This document shows, in pieces, positions 51,113-62,170 of a stretch of 64,000 nucleotides of DNA. The stretch covers positions 2,001,127 through 2,065,126 of the forward strand of contig CM025856.1 in assembly GCA_003952965.2 (NCBI GenBank), written 5' to 3'. A program made the translations under genes and the position numbers. Each line of letters starts with the position of its first letter. Position 1 is the stretch's first letter. This stretch comes from Morella rubra. Taxonomy: Eukaryota > Streptophyta > Magnoliopsida > Fagales > Myricaceae. The notes beneath the pieces were generated by a model. It had not been told where the DNA came from, searched no databases, and was given only the letters and a program-made list of their open reading frames with translations.

Positions 51113-54100
51113 TGTTCTTCTCTGCTCCAGCAGCTCCACCGTTCGACTATTCCCCGCTTAAACGAAAACAAATGGATTTCTTAGGAGCGCCTTTAAAAAT
51201 TAACGTTACCAAATGCATTTATGGGGGCGCAAGTTGGAGTTAGAGGAGCGACACACATCGACGCGAGTACAATCATTTGGTTTTCCAAAATTGACCTTTT
51301 GGGCTGAGGAAACACTCGTGTTCATAGCGTGCCCACCAGCCCATGGGCCGACGCTCTGAAAGAGCAACTCCAGGCAGATCGGGCAGAACCAGAAGGAAAC
51401 CTACCACTGCGCCACCCATATAATTTAAACAGATCAGGCCCAACAGAGAATATTAAAACAAGAGGCCCATACATCAAAATATCGAACCACTTGAATCAAA
51501 AGGGAGTTTGGACGACCACCCCCGCGGGAAAAAAAAGGGGTTAAGTGCCCATTTCGTCTCTAAGTTTTGATTATTTTTAACAAATCGTTTTTTAATTTTC
51601 AAATTGACCATAAATATTTTTGAGTTTATAGTTTTGGTCAAAAAGTCTTTTTTTTTAAAAAAAATTTTATTCTCAAAGTCAATGGTTCGCACGTCAACTT
51701 TAATCATAAATGTAACACGTGTCACCAAAACTTAAAATCATATGACTTATAAATTTTAAAAATTTTTTCCCTAATTTTTTAATTTTAAAAAAATAATTTA
51801 GTTTGTTTTATAAAAAATTTTTAAAAAAATTAAAAAATTATAAGTCACATTATTTTAATTTTAGATAACACATGTAAACTTATGATTGGAATTAACATGT
51901 GAATCCTTAAGTTTATAGATAAAAGTTAAATAAAAATGACTTGTTTGATAAAAATTGTAAATTCAATGACCTTTACAATCAATTTAAAAATCGAAGTACG
52001 ATTTGTTAAAAGAAAACCTAGAGACTAAATGGGTACGTAAACAAAAAAAAAAAAAAAAATCAAAAGACGAAAAGGAGAGAAAAATAATCATTTTGGAAAA
52101 TAAATGCAGTGTTTTCCTTTTTTTTCATTATCAATTCCATATTATATTCTTTCAATGGTTCTGGAAACCAACGTGAGCGTTAGTGGCTTTAAAGTTGGAA
52201 TAATATAATCATATTTGGGTATTTTTTTTCGAGGTTTGGTTGTCAATTTAGTTTTTCTTTGACACTCAAACAACCATAGTACATCAACATCCTGCAGAGA
52301 TTAAATATAATATAAATAGTGAAGGAAAGGAAACAAAAATTTATTCCAAATTAACTAGAATAATAATGACATCATACTCAAACTTTTCTATCCCATTATT
52401 TATTTATTTATATATATATATTAAAAATAATTATATTTGATAGGGCCCCTTTTGAGTGAAAGACAATAACTAGTGACCCCCTAGATGTTCAAAGGCCATG
52501 CCTGCCCGCCTTTGTTTTATAATATAAACCACCTTTTAAGATTAGCTTTTTATATAGAGTGCAATTATCTGTCATGGGTCTCAGTGGCTCCAAAAACTTT
52601 CTCTTTCGGTGATGTTTCCATCACACAGCCATATTCTGTGTCATGCCTGATTTAAAGTTAGGTTTTCTTCTAATGGGAATCTTTTCTTTCTTAACTCCTC
52701 TGAGTCTAATCTCATGTGATCTGATTGAAAAAATATTCCAAGATTCCCATGGTGGGAGTCTTTTCTTTCTTTAATTCAGCTTAAATTTATTCATGTCAGA
52801 AATGGTTGGCCTAACTAATTAAGAACTGCTCGTCCCTCAATACAAAAAAATTACCAGTATTTTTTCGTGATGCAATTAATTAATCAAGGAAATTTTGAGT
52901 GGCCTATCCTGGTCTTGATAAGCACCTCACATAAGGATATGTTCGATTTCATTTCTAGGGTCTAGCTAAGGATTATTATTGAGTCCCACATTACTAAAGT
53001 AGAGTACTTTAATAATCGAGGACTTATAAATAAAACTCTCTTTGTAAAGTCATCTTTATACTAGTGAATATACAAATATGTCCCATGAGCTGAGACTTCT
53101 CACAGTAAGATAAGTCTATAGTTTTTCTCTTCTATTTTAACTTTAACACTTCACACATATATAATAGATGCTCGATTAGGAGTGCTTAAAAGATTAGTTA
53201 AAGTACTAAAGCTAGGAATAACCTTTTTGTATTAGGCAGAAAAAACTATAGCTACTAATGAATTCCAAGAGTCAAAGAAGTAGGGTGCATGATGCATGTA
53301 ATCTTTCTTGTTCCCTCCATGGGACGAAAAAGACGGATTAAGCTTTGTTTTCTTGGAATATTGATGGGTTAATTAGTGAGCTACTTTTATGCTTATTATA
53401 TATATATATACCTAACCTACCACTTATGCTATCCTGTAAGGATATCACAAATATATCAATTTATTAGTTTTGAAGGAAAAAAGTAGGTTTAGCAGAAGGT
53501 TTGGTACGTATTCATCTAAATTTTAAAAGTAGAATAGGTAGCGATTGAAGCCTCCACTCTACCCTCCTGCGCGCGCTGAAATTGACGCACGGATTCGGGG
53601 GTAGGCCTAGAACTATTTGAGATTTTGTCCAATGATCCTGCACTTGATATGTTTGATATATAAATATCTTGGGTCGATTACGCTCTTCTTAATGAGAAGG
53701 AGAAGAAACGTAAAGCATAATATTTTGGAACTATTATTTGACATATTGCCGATATTAGACCCATTAATTAAAGATCTTCCTCGTTAAAAAAAGAAGTGGA
53801 GCATATATATAATATGGGAGCATGATGTGACAAATTGTTTCAAATATAAACATCCCCCTCTAGATGTTAATGGGTTGGTTTACTCGAGAGTTGTTCTCAA
53901 TTTCTTGCTCTGGATCATATATTAAAAGCAGAAATTTGAGGACAAATATGATTAATTTATATCTGTTTCTGGAAGATGTTTTCTTTTTCTTTTTCTTTAT
54001 TGAGTTTTGGGTCTAAGGAAACAAAAGAAATTAATGCAACTTCAATGCTTCTAACCCAATAATCTCCGTTTCACCAGACGTGGTCTCCAATTGATTCTTC

Positions 54101-56701
54101 TTGTTTCTGAGATTGGGATTGGTCTAGTTTTCCGTATCTTTTTCAACTCCTTCGCAAGCGCATGCAGATGAGCAATAACAAGACCAAGAAACAGACGGAC
54201 ACGAGTAATTGGATTTGGGGCCTGTAATTTGTCAACATTCATCAGGAGATTTTCAAAGCTTCTTTCGGTGACCAAACCATCGCCGTATATATATATCCAA
54301 TGGCTAGCTTTTTCCTCTACTTTATGCGAACCCACGTACTTCTTGGATTCATGGGTTACACATGTTTATATATAACTAGATTAATTAATTAGGGCATTAA
54401 TCTATATTGTAATTCCTTTGCAGCCCACAAGTAAACTATGGAAGCTAGTTAGGTCGTCTGACTTCGATATATATCTTTATTGCTTCTGCTTATCGATCGC
54501 GGTGGCTCCTGAAGCATTGTTCCATGGCGCACATGGCCGGCACTCCCTCCTTTTTCTGACTTGGTTTATGGGTGCTTTAGTCAAACTGAGAGGTGATCAT
54601 ATACATTTTGCTCGCAATAGTTTATGGATTCCTTCATAACTAAACAACTAGCTTAAGAATAATTAAGTAGATTTGTGCTAGCTGTTTAAAAGCTCCAGGT
54701 GCTGGAATCTCATTCATTCATTCATGAATTAATGCGAAAAGGATCCGCGTCTCCTAATCGTATTTGACTTCTTTATGTTCAATGTAGTACTTAAAGCGAA
54801 GACAACTGACTTGTTGATGTTGTTCGATCCTTTGATCAATTTGTTTAGGCCCGGTAAAACTGTGGCAGCTTACTGAGATTTAGCGAAGGAAATGTGAGTG
54901 GTGCCCACAAAATGAATGTAGAACTAGGGGGATATTGCAGCACGACACCTTTAGCTTCTTGGATTAGAATGAAATAGGGTGAGCTCTAGATTCACCTCAA
55001 CAAATACTCCTTGATTACTGATCAATAAGTCCGGGAAATTAAGACAGAAGCTGAAGAAACATAAGTAAGAGGAAAAAAAAAATGCTATCAGAAATTCAGT
55101 TGTTGATATGATCTCGCATCTATACAATAATTTATGTTCGGCAGAAAACTGACGGCAATGAATTTCATTGTTACATTGCACCTTTTTTTTTTTCTTTTCC
55201 TAATCACAAGGAGAGGAGGAAACTACTGTAGCAACCCTTCCTGGGTGTGACTATATATAGAAACACTCTCAATTGTAAATGTTCGGTTTGAGCCACTACT
55301 ATTTGCCATTAGGCGAGTCCATCACCACAGCACCAACAAGACTACTAGCCAATCTCAATCTTATCTACTAGGTCCAAACTAGTGATCAAACTTTATTTTT
55401 ACAAGTGATTTCAACTTATGTCTTGATTCAAACTCTTGACTTTGACACTATTAAATTAGTGGGTGGTACTAACTGGACTACTGCCCTGCTGGCCATTGTT
55501 ACACTGCACTAATTGATGTAGGAGAAATTTATCCACATGTTCTAGGAAAGATCAACCCAATGGGAATCAAGACCAACTTAATTTAGAAATTTTTCCTTAT
55601 TTTGGTGGGAGCATACGGACTGCAGATTTAATCTGAATTCCGCATTTTCATGTTGAACTAGTAGCTTGTATAGAGCAATCACGGTTTATACATAGAAGCT
55701 GACTATGTATATAGCTTCTTCTGACTCTTGTTTAGCTAAACGTGAGTAGTATCAAGCTTAATGGTAAACTAACAGCTGTTCAATTACCAGTACAGATCAC
55801 AGAGACGAGAGAACTGCATGTATTTTGTGTGCCATCCCACCAGGCACTAGTTGTTTCATCTATTGGCATCGGTTTGGTCTCCTGATCTTCCTTATATAAC
55901 CCAAACACGTACACCCAGAACAAACCAGACAAGGCGACAATCAGTGCTGTAATGGCTTAAGGTACTGATCAATTGCGGTTAGATGTAGCATTTTGTTTTT
56001 ATTCTCCGTGCCAATAATTTAGGTACTCTGAGCTCATCATCTACAGCCTTTCTTTCCCATCTTACTTAACCACGAAACGAAAGGAGCCCCACTTTCAAAC
56101 GCCAGCATCCAAATTCCATCATAGTATATATATATGTAGGTCCACTAAATTTGTCCATTAACCATCTCAACGAAGCATGACCAATACCTCTATCATTAAA
56201 TTTGTTATTCTTTTTGTCCTAATAACCTCAACATGATCAGTCCCTAGAGATCTTTAATAAAATGTACAGACGAGATGCTACGGAAATTAAACAGCTGGAA
56301 AGAAAGAGTCTAGAGAAAGACTATTCTTTTGACAGTGCTTATGTTACAAATACATCACTTGAATAACCACTCTCATGGCTTTCGAAAGATGGGGGACGTC
56401 CACCAAGAAATATGTGGAATATTATATAATAAATAAAACAAAGTAACACAAATAAACTAATGGATTAATTACAAGAACCCAATGGCCTGCTTTTTGCGAC
56501 TCAACAATATTGTTCGCCTTCCTCTAGCAATTTTTTTTTTTATTTTTCGGCCTTGAGCTCTTCAAGAACCCATTTGAAACCACACCCATAGACTAGAAAT
56601 TAATGGCGTTTCTACCTCCCTGTCTTATAAACCAGAGCAGGCACCAGCAGTAACACCGACAAGCAAGATTTTAGAAGACCAACATTAATGGTAGAGATGG
56701 A
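51113..56701. other. 5.6 kb intergenic DNA without a recognised gene
   Basis: After the UBE3D leader and the foldback element at 51543-52037 the sequence is AT-rich (many TATATA runs near 52410, 53400, 54290, 56130). I looked for protein similarity on both strands, tRNA-like arms and common plant microRNA sequences and saw none. The few open frames of 70-95 codons have no ATG at the head or no similarity. An unannotated noncoding transcript cannot be excluded. Confidence 0.5.
51543..52037. mobile_element. Foldback/long-TIR nonautonomous element
   Basis: The left arm begins GTGCCCATTTCGTCTCTAAG and the right arm, reverse-complemented, begins GTACCCATTTAGTCTCTAGG. Both continue with TTTTAACAAATCG and an A/T-rich homologous stretch, about 110 bp per arm. 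The centre (about 51670-51920) is AT-rich with a smaller palindrome around TAATTTTTTAAAAA. No coding capacity. Mutator-like MITE is the best guess. Confidence 0.7.
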
Positions 56702-57166
56702 TCAGTACATATACATATCTGCAGAGGCCATTATGGAATGGTTAACATAGAGAGGACTCCATAGGTTCGTGAAGCTGTCATCGTGGGTCCGAGTTTCCTC
56801 AGTCGCAAAGAGACTATTAGTTGAGCTTATGTAATTGATGATCTCATTGAGAGACTGTAATCTGTTGCTGAGCTCAGCCGTCTGAGCTCTGAGAATTGAG
56901 TTCTCTGCCTCGATGTTCAAGTAGTGTTGAGAGGTCGCGTTCATGCTTGTGAGGATTTGGTTGTTCTCGTTTGTGAGCTGAGACACCTGTTCCATCAGAT
57001 CATCCAGGTGTTTCTGTTTCCGCTGCCGTGATCGACGCGCCGATTCCCGATTGGACAGCATTCTCTTCCGCTTTCTTTGATCCATAACATGCTGAAGATC
57101 GCTCTCAGACCCTGAGTTCTGTAGCGCGCTCGAACCTGAAGAAACGCCAGTGCTAGAAGAAGCCAT
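56702..57166 (-). CDS. Group S1 bZIP transcription factor (bZIP11/44 type)
   Basis: Intronless 154-aa bZIP, as all S1 members are. A Ser-rich N-terminus is followed by the basic region (QRKRKRMLSNRESARRSRQR, residues about 30-49; invariant N-x7-R) and a long leucine zipper with heptads from LDDLMEQVSQL to LSNRLQSLNEI. The C-terminus ends MASADMYMY, as in bZIP11-type proteins, while ALQNSGSESDLQ recalls bZIP44. S1 bZIPs dimerise with group C partners, bind ACTCAT/G-box sites and reprogramme amino-acid and sugar metabolism under low energy (SnRK1 signalling). Translation starts at 57166, the first ATG after the conserved uORF; the 32 sense codons upstream in frame have no ATG. Expression should be repressed by sucrose through the uORF described separately. 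Confidence 0.95.
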   Translation of the reverse strand: MASSSTGVSSGSSALQNSGSESDLQHVMDQRKRKRMLSNRESARRSRQRKQKHLDDLMEQVSQLTNENNQILTSMNATSQHYLNIEAENSILRAQTAELSNRLQSLNEIINYISSTNSLFATEETRTHDDSFTNLWSPLYVNHSIMASADMYMY

Positions 57167-57390
57167 GGTTTGCTTCAACAAAAACCAGTAATTTGAAGCT
57201 CTACTGAATTTAAAACAAGAAAATTGAAATTCTCTCTGGGTTGTGCCTGATAATAGTAAAAGCACAGGACCCAGATGCTAAATATTTGAACAATAAAAAC
57301 ACAAACAGAGACACAGATACGGATATAGATGAGAGCTATATTACTTATGCCTAGTTCTGAGGTCTAGCTAGAGGTAGGGGCCTTGTCAGT

Positions 57391-57516
57391 TCATGAGAAG
57401 ACGTAGAACCAGTAGAGGAACACAACAGAGAAAGACTGAACCAAGTGGGTCCTGCGCCGGAGGGTGGAGTTTATCATAAACCCAGAGAGGAGGATTTCAC
57501 TGACTACTGGAGACAT
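57391..57516 (-). CDS. Conserved sucrose-control peptide uORF (SC-uORF) of the bZIP gene
   Basis: Minus strand, in the leader of the bZIP mRNA: ATG at 57516, stop at 57391, 41 aa, ending 224 nt before the main ATG. The peptide begins MSPVVSEILLSGFMINSTLR and ends QSFSVVFLYWFYVFS, the hallmark of the sucrose-control peptide of S1 bZIPs (bZIP1/2/11/44/53), including the conserved C-terminal Tyr-Trp-Phe-Tyr-Val-Phe-Ser just before the stop. In Arabidopsis the nascent peptide stalls the ribosome when sucrose is high and blocks translation of the main frame (SIRT). The conservation of the peptide, its length and its position are seen directly; regulation here is inferred from the family. Confidence 0.95.
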   Translation of the reverse strand: MSPVVSEILLSGFMINSTLRRRTHLVQSFSVVFLYWFYVFS

Positions 57517-57744
57517 GAGTCTCAAACATCAAGTCCAGTATATTTTGCATCAAAAACACGTTGGTAGAGAGATAAAGGGAGAGATTTTGTGCAGAGATCT
57601 GGTCGTGGTGTCTCTAATGACAGAGTTTCAGAGCCTAGATCTAGAGAACCGGAAGAGAACCTGAGAGACAGAAGGAGAGACCTAAAATTTAAAGGATCAG
57701 GTAGAAGATGAGAAAGAGGGGAGGTTTTGCAGGGTGCTGCCGGT

Positions 57745-57756
57745 GGAATTTATAGA
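57745..57756 (-). promoter_or_regulatory. TATA box of the bZIP gene
   Basis: Minus strand reads TCTATAAATTCC, about 230 bp upstream of the uORF ATG. With initiation about 30 bp downstream this gives a leader of roughly 550 nt that includes the whole uORF, typical for S1 bZIP transcripts. Confidence 0.6.
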
Positions 57757-57759
57757 CCA

Positions 57760-59890
57760 AACAGCGCCCATTGGAAATAAATTATTCCAGAAAATAAAGC
57801 AGATGAATGGAGCCTGAATTATGTTACAGCCCCTACATTATTAAATTTTAACAAGTCAGCCCCTGCAATATAACTTTCAACATGCTGTTTTGTTTGGTCT
57901 ATTTTTTATACATATAAGTTTTTTTTTTTCACTAAAAATTATTTCATCAACAAAAAAACGATGTAAGTTAGAGTCGATATGTCTATTTTTAAGGTTTTAT
58001 AGCTTATTCTAAATCCTGTACTCATTAGTGATTAACTTTTCATGAACGAGAAAATTTATGTCTGAAAAATAGATTGTGGGACAGACTTATTATAGTTATA
58101 CTCTGTAGATTAATTTGTTAAATATTAACACGACTAGTAATTTAACCTAAAAATAAAAAGAACCCACAAAAGATAAAATGGTAAATAAAAAATTTATACA
58201 GAGGTGATGGCTAATGTTGACGCGCTTGTGAAAAGAGAAACAGCAAGTGGTACTCTTTTTTTCCCTCGTAAACAGGGAAGGGAAAATATTTGTTACGGTG
58301 TGAAATAATGTCCCACCACATAACCAGAATTTGGACACTACTAAATTATCTGCAGGAAATTTGTAAAGGCTATTGAAACTAGCACGCTAGAAAGTTACAG
58401 AATTAAAGAGATTTAGCTAAATTTTTTTCGGTTAAAAAAATATACTTTACATTTTTCTACTACCAATCATTTATAATATTATACGCTCAAATTTTCGATA
58501 CATTCAACTCTAAAACTACTAATATATAACATTTTATATTCTATGTCAAGCTCAAATTGTAAATAGTCGAGAAAGTTTGAGTGTGCAGAATATGAGTCGT
58601 GTTACTTTTAGAAACTCCGAGTCTTCTCATATAAAGTAAAACAAAGTAGTCTAAATTGGATTCTTTGAAACATCCTTTAATTCTCATCCATATAATGCTC
58701 TTATATCATATATGTCATGTTTTAATTATATATTGGGATAGATTTTTTGAATAGTTATAGGATTCCAAATTGAATTAGTACACATTAAACTATTGCTTAA
58801 TAGAGTTGCACTTGCATATAATAACCAATCTTTTGTTTAAAAGTTGAAGACAAAGTGCCTCCGAATAAAATATTATGAGACAAAAAAAGAAAAGAAAAGA
58901 AAAAAAGAACATCAAATGGAATTCGTATAAAATACTTTTTTTAAATATAATATACAAATATTCTGGTTTTATCGGTGCCGGTTCAAGCAAATGGGGCAAT
59001 TTGGCATCTGTTGAAGGTAAAAGGAATTGACGACCTTTGAGAACTGTTGAGCTGGAAACAGCCTTAACGCGGCAGCATCGTATCTGCCTGGTGACATCCA
59101 CATGGTCCCCGGTTTGGGTGTTTTCGGGCTTCAACGATATAAACAACCGTCGGTGGAACTACGATCGTTGAGAAGGGAATACAGAGGAGCACCAGAAAAT
59201 TGGATTATTGGCTGAGATGTCATCGTACTATTATACGTGTACGACAGGATCTAATGTGATCTCGGCCGGCAAAAATCACATGCATTCATGTCAGACTTCT
59301 GAACAATGGTCCCCTTAAATTATAATACACGTCTCAGCGTATATATATATAGGTCCCCTTTTGATAAAATTAGGTGCGTTTTTTTTTTCCTGCTATTTTT
59401 TATCCTAGATTGTTGGTTAAATCGAGGTGGATATTCTTACGATTTCAATTAATTAAATTCAAATTTCCTTAGAAAAATTACTAATATATATATAAAGTAA
59501 TATGGAACTATTTTGTTGTATCTGTTATTGTTGCACAAATTATATATATTTCAAAAGTCAATTGCAAGGTTGAGAATATTTATCTTTTTTTTTATTAGAA
59601 ATAGTTTTAACATTTGTGTTTGAATGTTAAAAATGTTAAAATTTTGGTAAAAAAAAAATAAAGAGAGATAATTTGAATGAATTTTTTATATTATTATAAT
59701 AAAAATAATTTAATAGAGAGAGATTATATTGTAATTATTTTATTATGTTAAAATTTTAAAAACTTAAAATTTTAGTACACAAACGCAATCCAATAACTGC
59801 CCCAAAAGGATTCTTAAAACCAATTAAATTAATAATTCTCAACCAAATGTTGTCCACGTCTTGGTGATTATATACTGAAAATATAGAGAA
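57760..59890. other. Intergenic, AT-rich, no gene
   Basis: Upstream region of the bZIP gene. Only short open frames without similarity are present. A possible small inverted-repeat element (about 59600-59790, ends with TTTGTGTTTG and CACAAACGCA) lies just before the gene-carrying transposon. Otherwise nothing is visible. Confidence 0.5.
59600..59790. mobile_element. Possible small MITE
   Basis: The left end contains CATTTGTGTTTGAATGTTAA and the right end, reverse-complemented, GCGTTTGTGTACTAAAATT; both continue into TTAAAATTTT-like sequence. The interior is very AT-rich. The terminal match is imperfect, so this is tentative. Confidence 0.3.
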
Positions 59891-59894
59891 ATTT

Positions 59895-62170
59895 TATTTT
59901 TAGTCACTAGGTTTTGGCCACTTTTACATTTTGGTCACTAAGATTTTATTTTTTACTTTTAGATCATTAGGTTTGTCATCTAGTTACGATTAGGTACTTC
60001 CGTTATTTTTCCATCTGATCTTTTAACGGCAGATCAGCTACATCAACTCATTTCTCCAGGTCATCCCCACTTTCCACGTCATCAGCCATTTGACACTTTT
60101 CTCGCAAAACGACAAACAGCTTATGGGTAAAAATGGAGCGCACCGTTTCAATCATTTAGTGAAAGTGCACCGTTTCAATCAAACTCAAGTTTCCATCGAA
60201 TTTGTCACAAAGTGCACCATTTTGTAAATGAAACTCCACCGTCGTCTTTATTTTCCCCCCCTCTCCAGCGTATTTTCTCTTGCTCCCCCCCCTTCTGCCT
60301 CCCTCTTTCTAGCAATTCGTTTGCCCTAGCGCAGACTGTCCAGGAACCTTGCTGCTTGAGCTCCACCGCACTGCAATGGAAACAGATTCTGAAGACAAAG
60401 GCAATGACGGCCATTGTTGTTTGGTTGGTGCAATGGATTCAGCTTCAGAAGGGATAGGTGATGAGCAGCTTTGCATCTTCCATTTGATGGTATTGGTTCA
60501 CGGGACAATGGAAAATTTAGAAACATGGCGGTTATATGTGGAGAAGTCAGGAATTGAAGCTTTACTGAAGCTTCTTTTACGACCTAGTATTGCATTGTCA
60601 TTTGATGGAATGTCTATTGCTTTGCATAGCACTATGGTTTTACTCAAAATCACTCTGCTCCACTGCCACTGCCACTGGCACGTGCTTTATGTTCCTCTCT
60701 CAGGGACCATCTGAAAAATCTTTGACGACATTTGGAGAGGTTTCAGGGTCCTTTTTGCTGGATCCAAAGATAACACAATATGCTAAAACCTTTTCTTCAA
60801 TTTTCCTTGTTGAGTTCCTGATGTTCCTCGCTACCTCAAAAGACAACCGTTGGGCAAGTGCATTGCTCACAGAATTTGGAAATGGTAGTAAGGATGTCCT
60901 AGAAGATATTGGGCGTGCCCATAGAGAAGTCCTGTGGCAGATTTCTCTTCATGAAGATGCCAAGCCGGAGGTGGAGGGTGAATGATGGTGTTGTTTCTAC
61001 CTATGAGTGGCAACAATGCGAATTGGGTATTCAGGAAATTGAAGAGCAAAGATTCAACTCTTTCAGGCAGTTTCTTGACCCATTACTAAGGAGGAGGACA
61101 TCGGGATGGAGTATTGAATCTCAATTTTTTTTACCTTTTAAACATATATCGTGATCTTGGTCGTGTCACCAGTTCCCAGCAAAGACGTACTGATAGTTCT
61201 TCAAACATGCGATTTGGAACCAGTAGTCAATTCCATCATTCTGGTTCTTCAGAGACTACTGGAGATGTTGGTAGAAAGGAGTCTGATGAGCAGAGATCCT
61301 ATTATTCTTCTTGCTGCGACATGATGAGGTCACTTTCTTTTCACATCACCCATCTGTTTCAAGAGTTAGGGAAGGTAATGTTTCTTCCTTCTCATCGACG
61401 GGATGACATTTTGAATGTTTCCCCTTCTTCGAAATCAATGGCTTCTTCTTTTGCATCCATTGCTCTGGATCGCATGAATTTCGGGGGTCATGTGAATCCT
61501 TCTGGAACCGGGGCATCTATATCAACAAAGTGTCGATACTTTGGTAAGGTTATTGATTTCATTGATGGCTTTCTACTGGACAAGCCAGACTCCTGTAATC
61601 CTGTCTTGTTGAATTGCTTGTATGGACATGGTGTTATTCAATCAGTTCTGACAACATTTGAAGCAACTAGTCAGTTGCTGACAAAACACTTGCATCTCCA
61701 TTTACAACCATTTACAACCTTTGTGACTCACGCGGACAGTGTGGTGGAGCTCAAGCAGCAAGTTTCCTGGACAGTTTGCGCTAGGGCAAACAAATTGCTA
61801 GAGACAGAGGGAGGCAGAGGGGGGAAGGCAAGAGAAAATACGCTGGAGATGGGGAAAATAAAGACAACGGTGGAGTTTCACTAATTGACAAAACGGTGCA
61901 CTTTGTGAAACAAATTCGATGGAAACTTGAGTTTGAAACGGTGCACTTTCACTAAATGATTGAAACGGTGCGCTCCATTTATACCCATAAGCTGCTTGCC
62001 GTTTTGAGAGAAAAGTGTTAAATGGCTAATAACGTGGAAAGTGGGGATGACATGGAGAAAATAGCTGATGTGGCTGAGTTACCGTTAAAAGATCAGACGG
62101 AAAAATAACGGGACCTAATGTAACTAGGTGACAAATATGATCTGAAAAGTATATATAGTGACTACTTTTT
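59895..62170. mobile_element. Pack-MULE-like transposon with about 450-bp terminal inverted repeats
   Basis: Two long inverted arms, about 59895-60373 and 61737-62170, match over nearly their full length. Shared landmarks include TCACTA near the ends, GTTATTTTTCC, GATCTTTTAACGG, CATCCCCACTTTCCACGT, CAGCTTATGGGTA, GGAGCGCACCGTTTCAATCA, CAAGTTTCCATCGAATTTGT, CCAGCGTATTTTCTCTTGC, GCAATT-GTTTGCCCTAGCGC and GCTTGAGCTCCACC. Identity by eye is around 85-90%, with small indels. The interior (1.36 kb) is not transposase but a fragment of a host UPL1/UPL2 gene. Long TIRs plus captured coding sequence is the Pack-MULE (Mutator-like) architecture; other Pack-TIR families are possible. The exact outer ends and a 9-bp target duplication could not be fixed by eye. 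Confidence 0.85.
60421..61680 (+). pseudogene. Captured fragment of a UPL1/UPL2 HECT E3 ligase gene
   Basis: Plus-strand reading recovers a long stretch of the large plant HECT ligases UPL1/UPL2. Examples are LVGAMDSASEGI, CIFHLMVLVHGTMENLETWR, GIEALLKLLLRPSIA, VSGSFLLDPK, DNRWASALLTEFGNGSKDVL, HREVLWQISL, MRSLSFHITHLFQELGKVM and DKPDSCNPVLLNCLYGHGVI. This corresponds to an internal part of the about 3,600-aa protein, well before the HECT domain. Frames are broken: a shift near 60640 (the FTQNHSAPL region), a stop after HLKN (near 60723), and another shift near 60985. No ATG opens the later pieces. It lies exactly between the inverted arms, so it was mobilised by the element. It cannot make a ligase; it could give rise to small RNAs. 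Confidence 0.88.

Noticed and set aside
54051-54335. 94-codon minus-strand frame
   Set aside because: No ATG at its head and no family recognised.
52050-56700. Search for microRNA precursors and tRNA genes in the gene-poor stretch
   Set aside because: No sequence matching the common plant microRNA families I know, and no tRNA-like T-arm with acceptor pairing, was seen by eye.
60205-60526. Frames in the left arm of the transposon
   Set aside because: They arise from the inverted-repeat arm, not from a gene.
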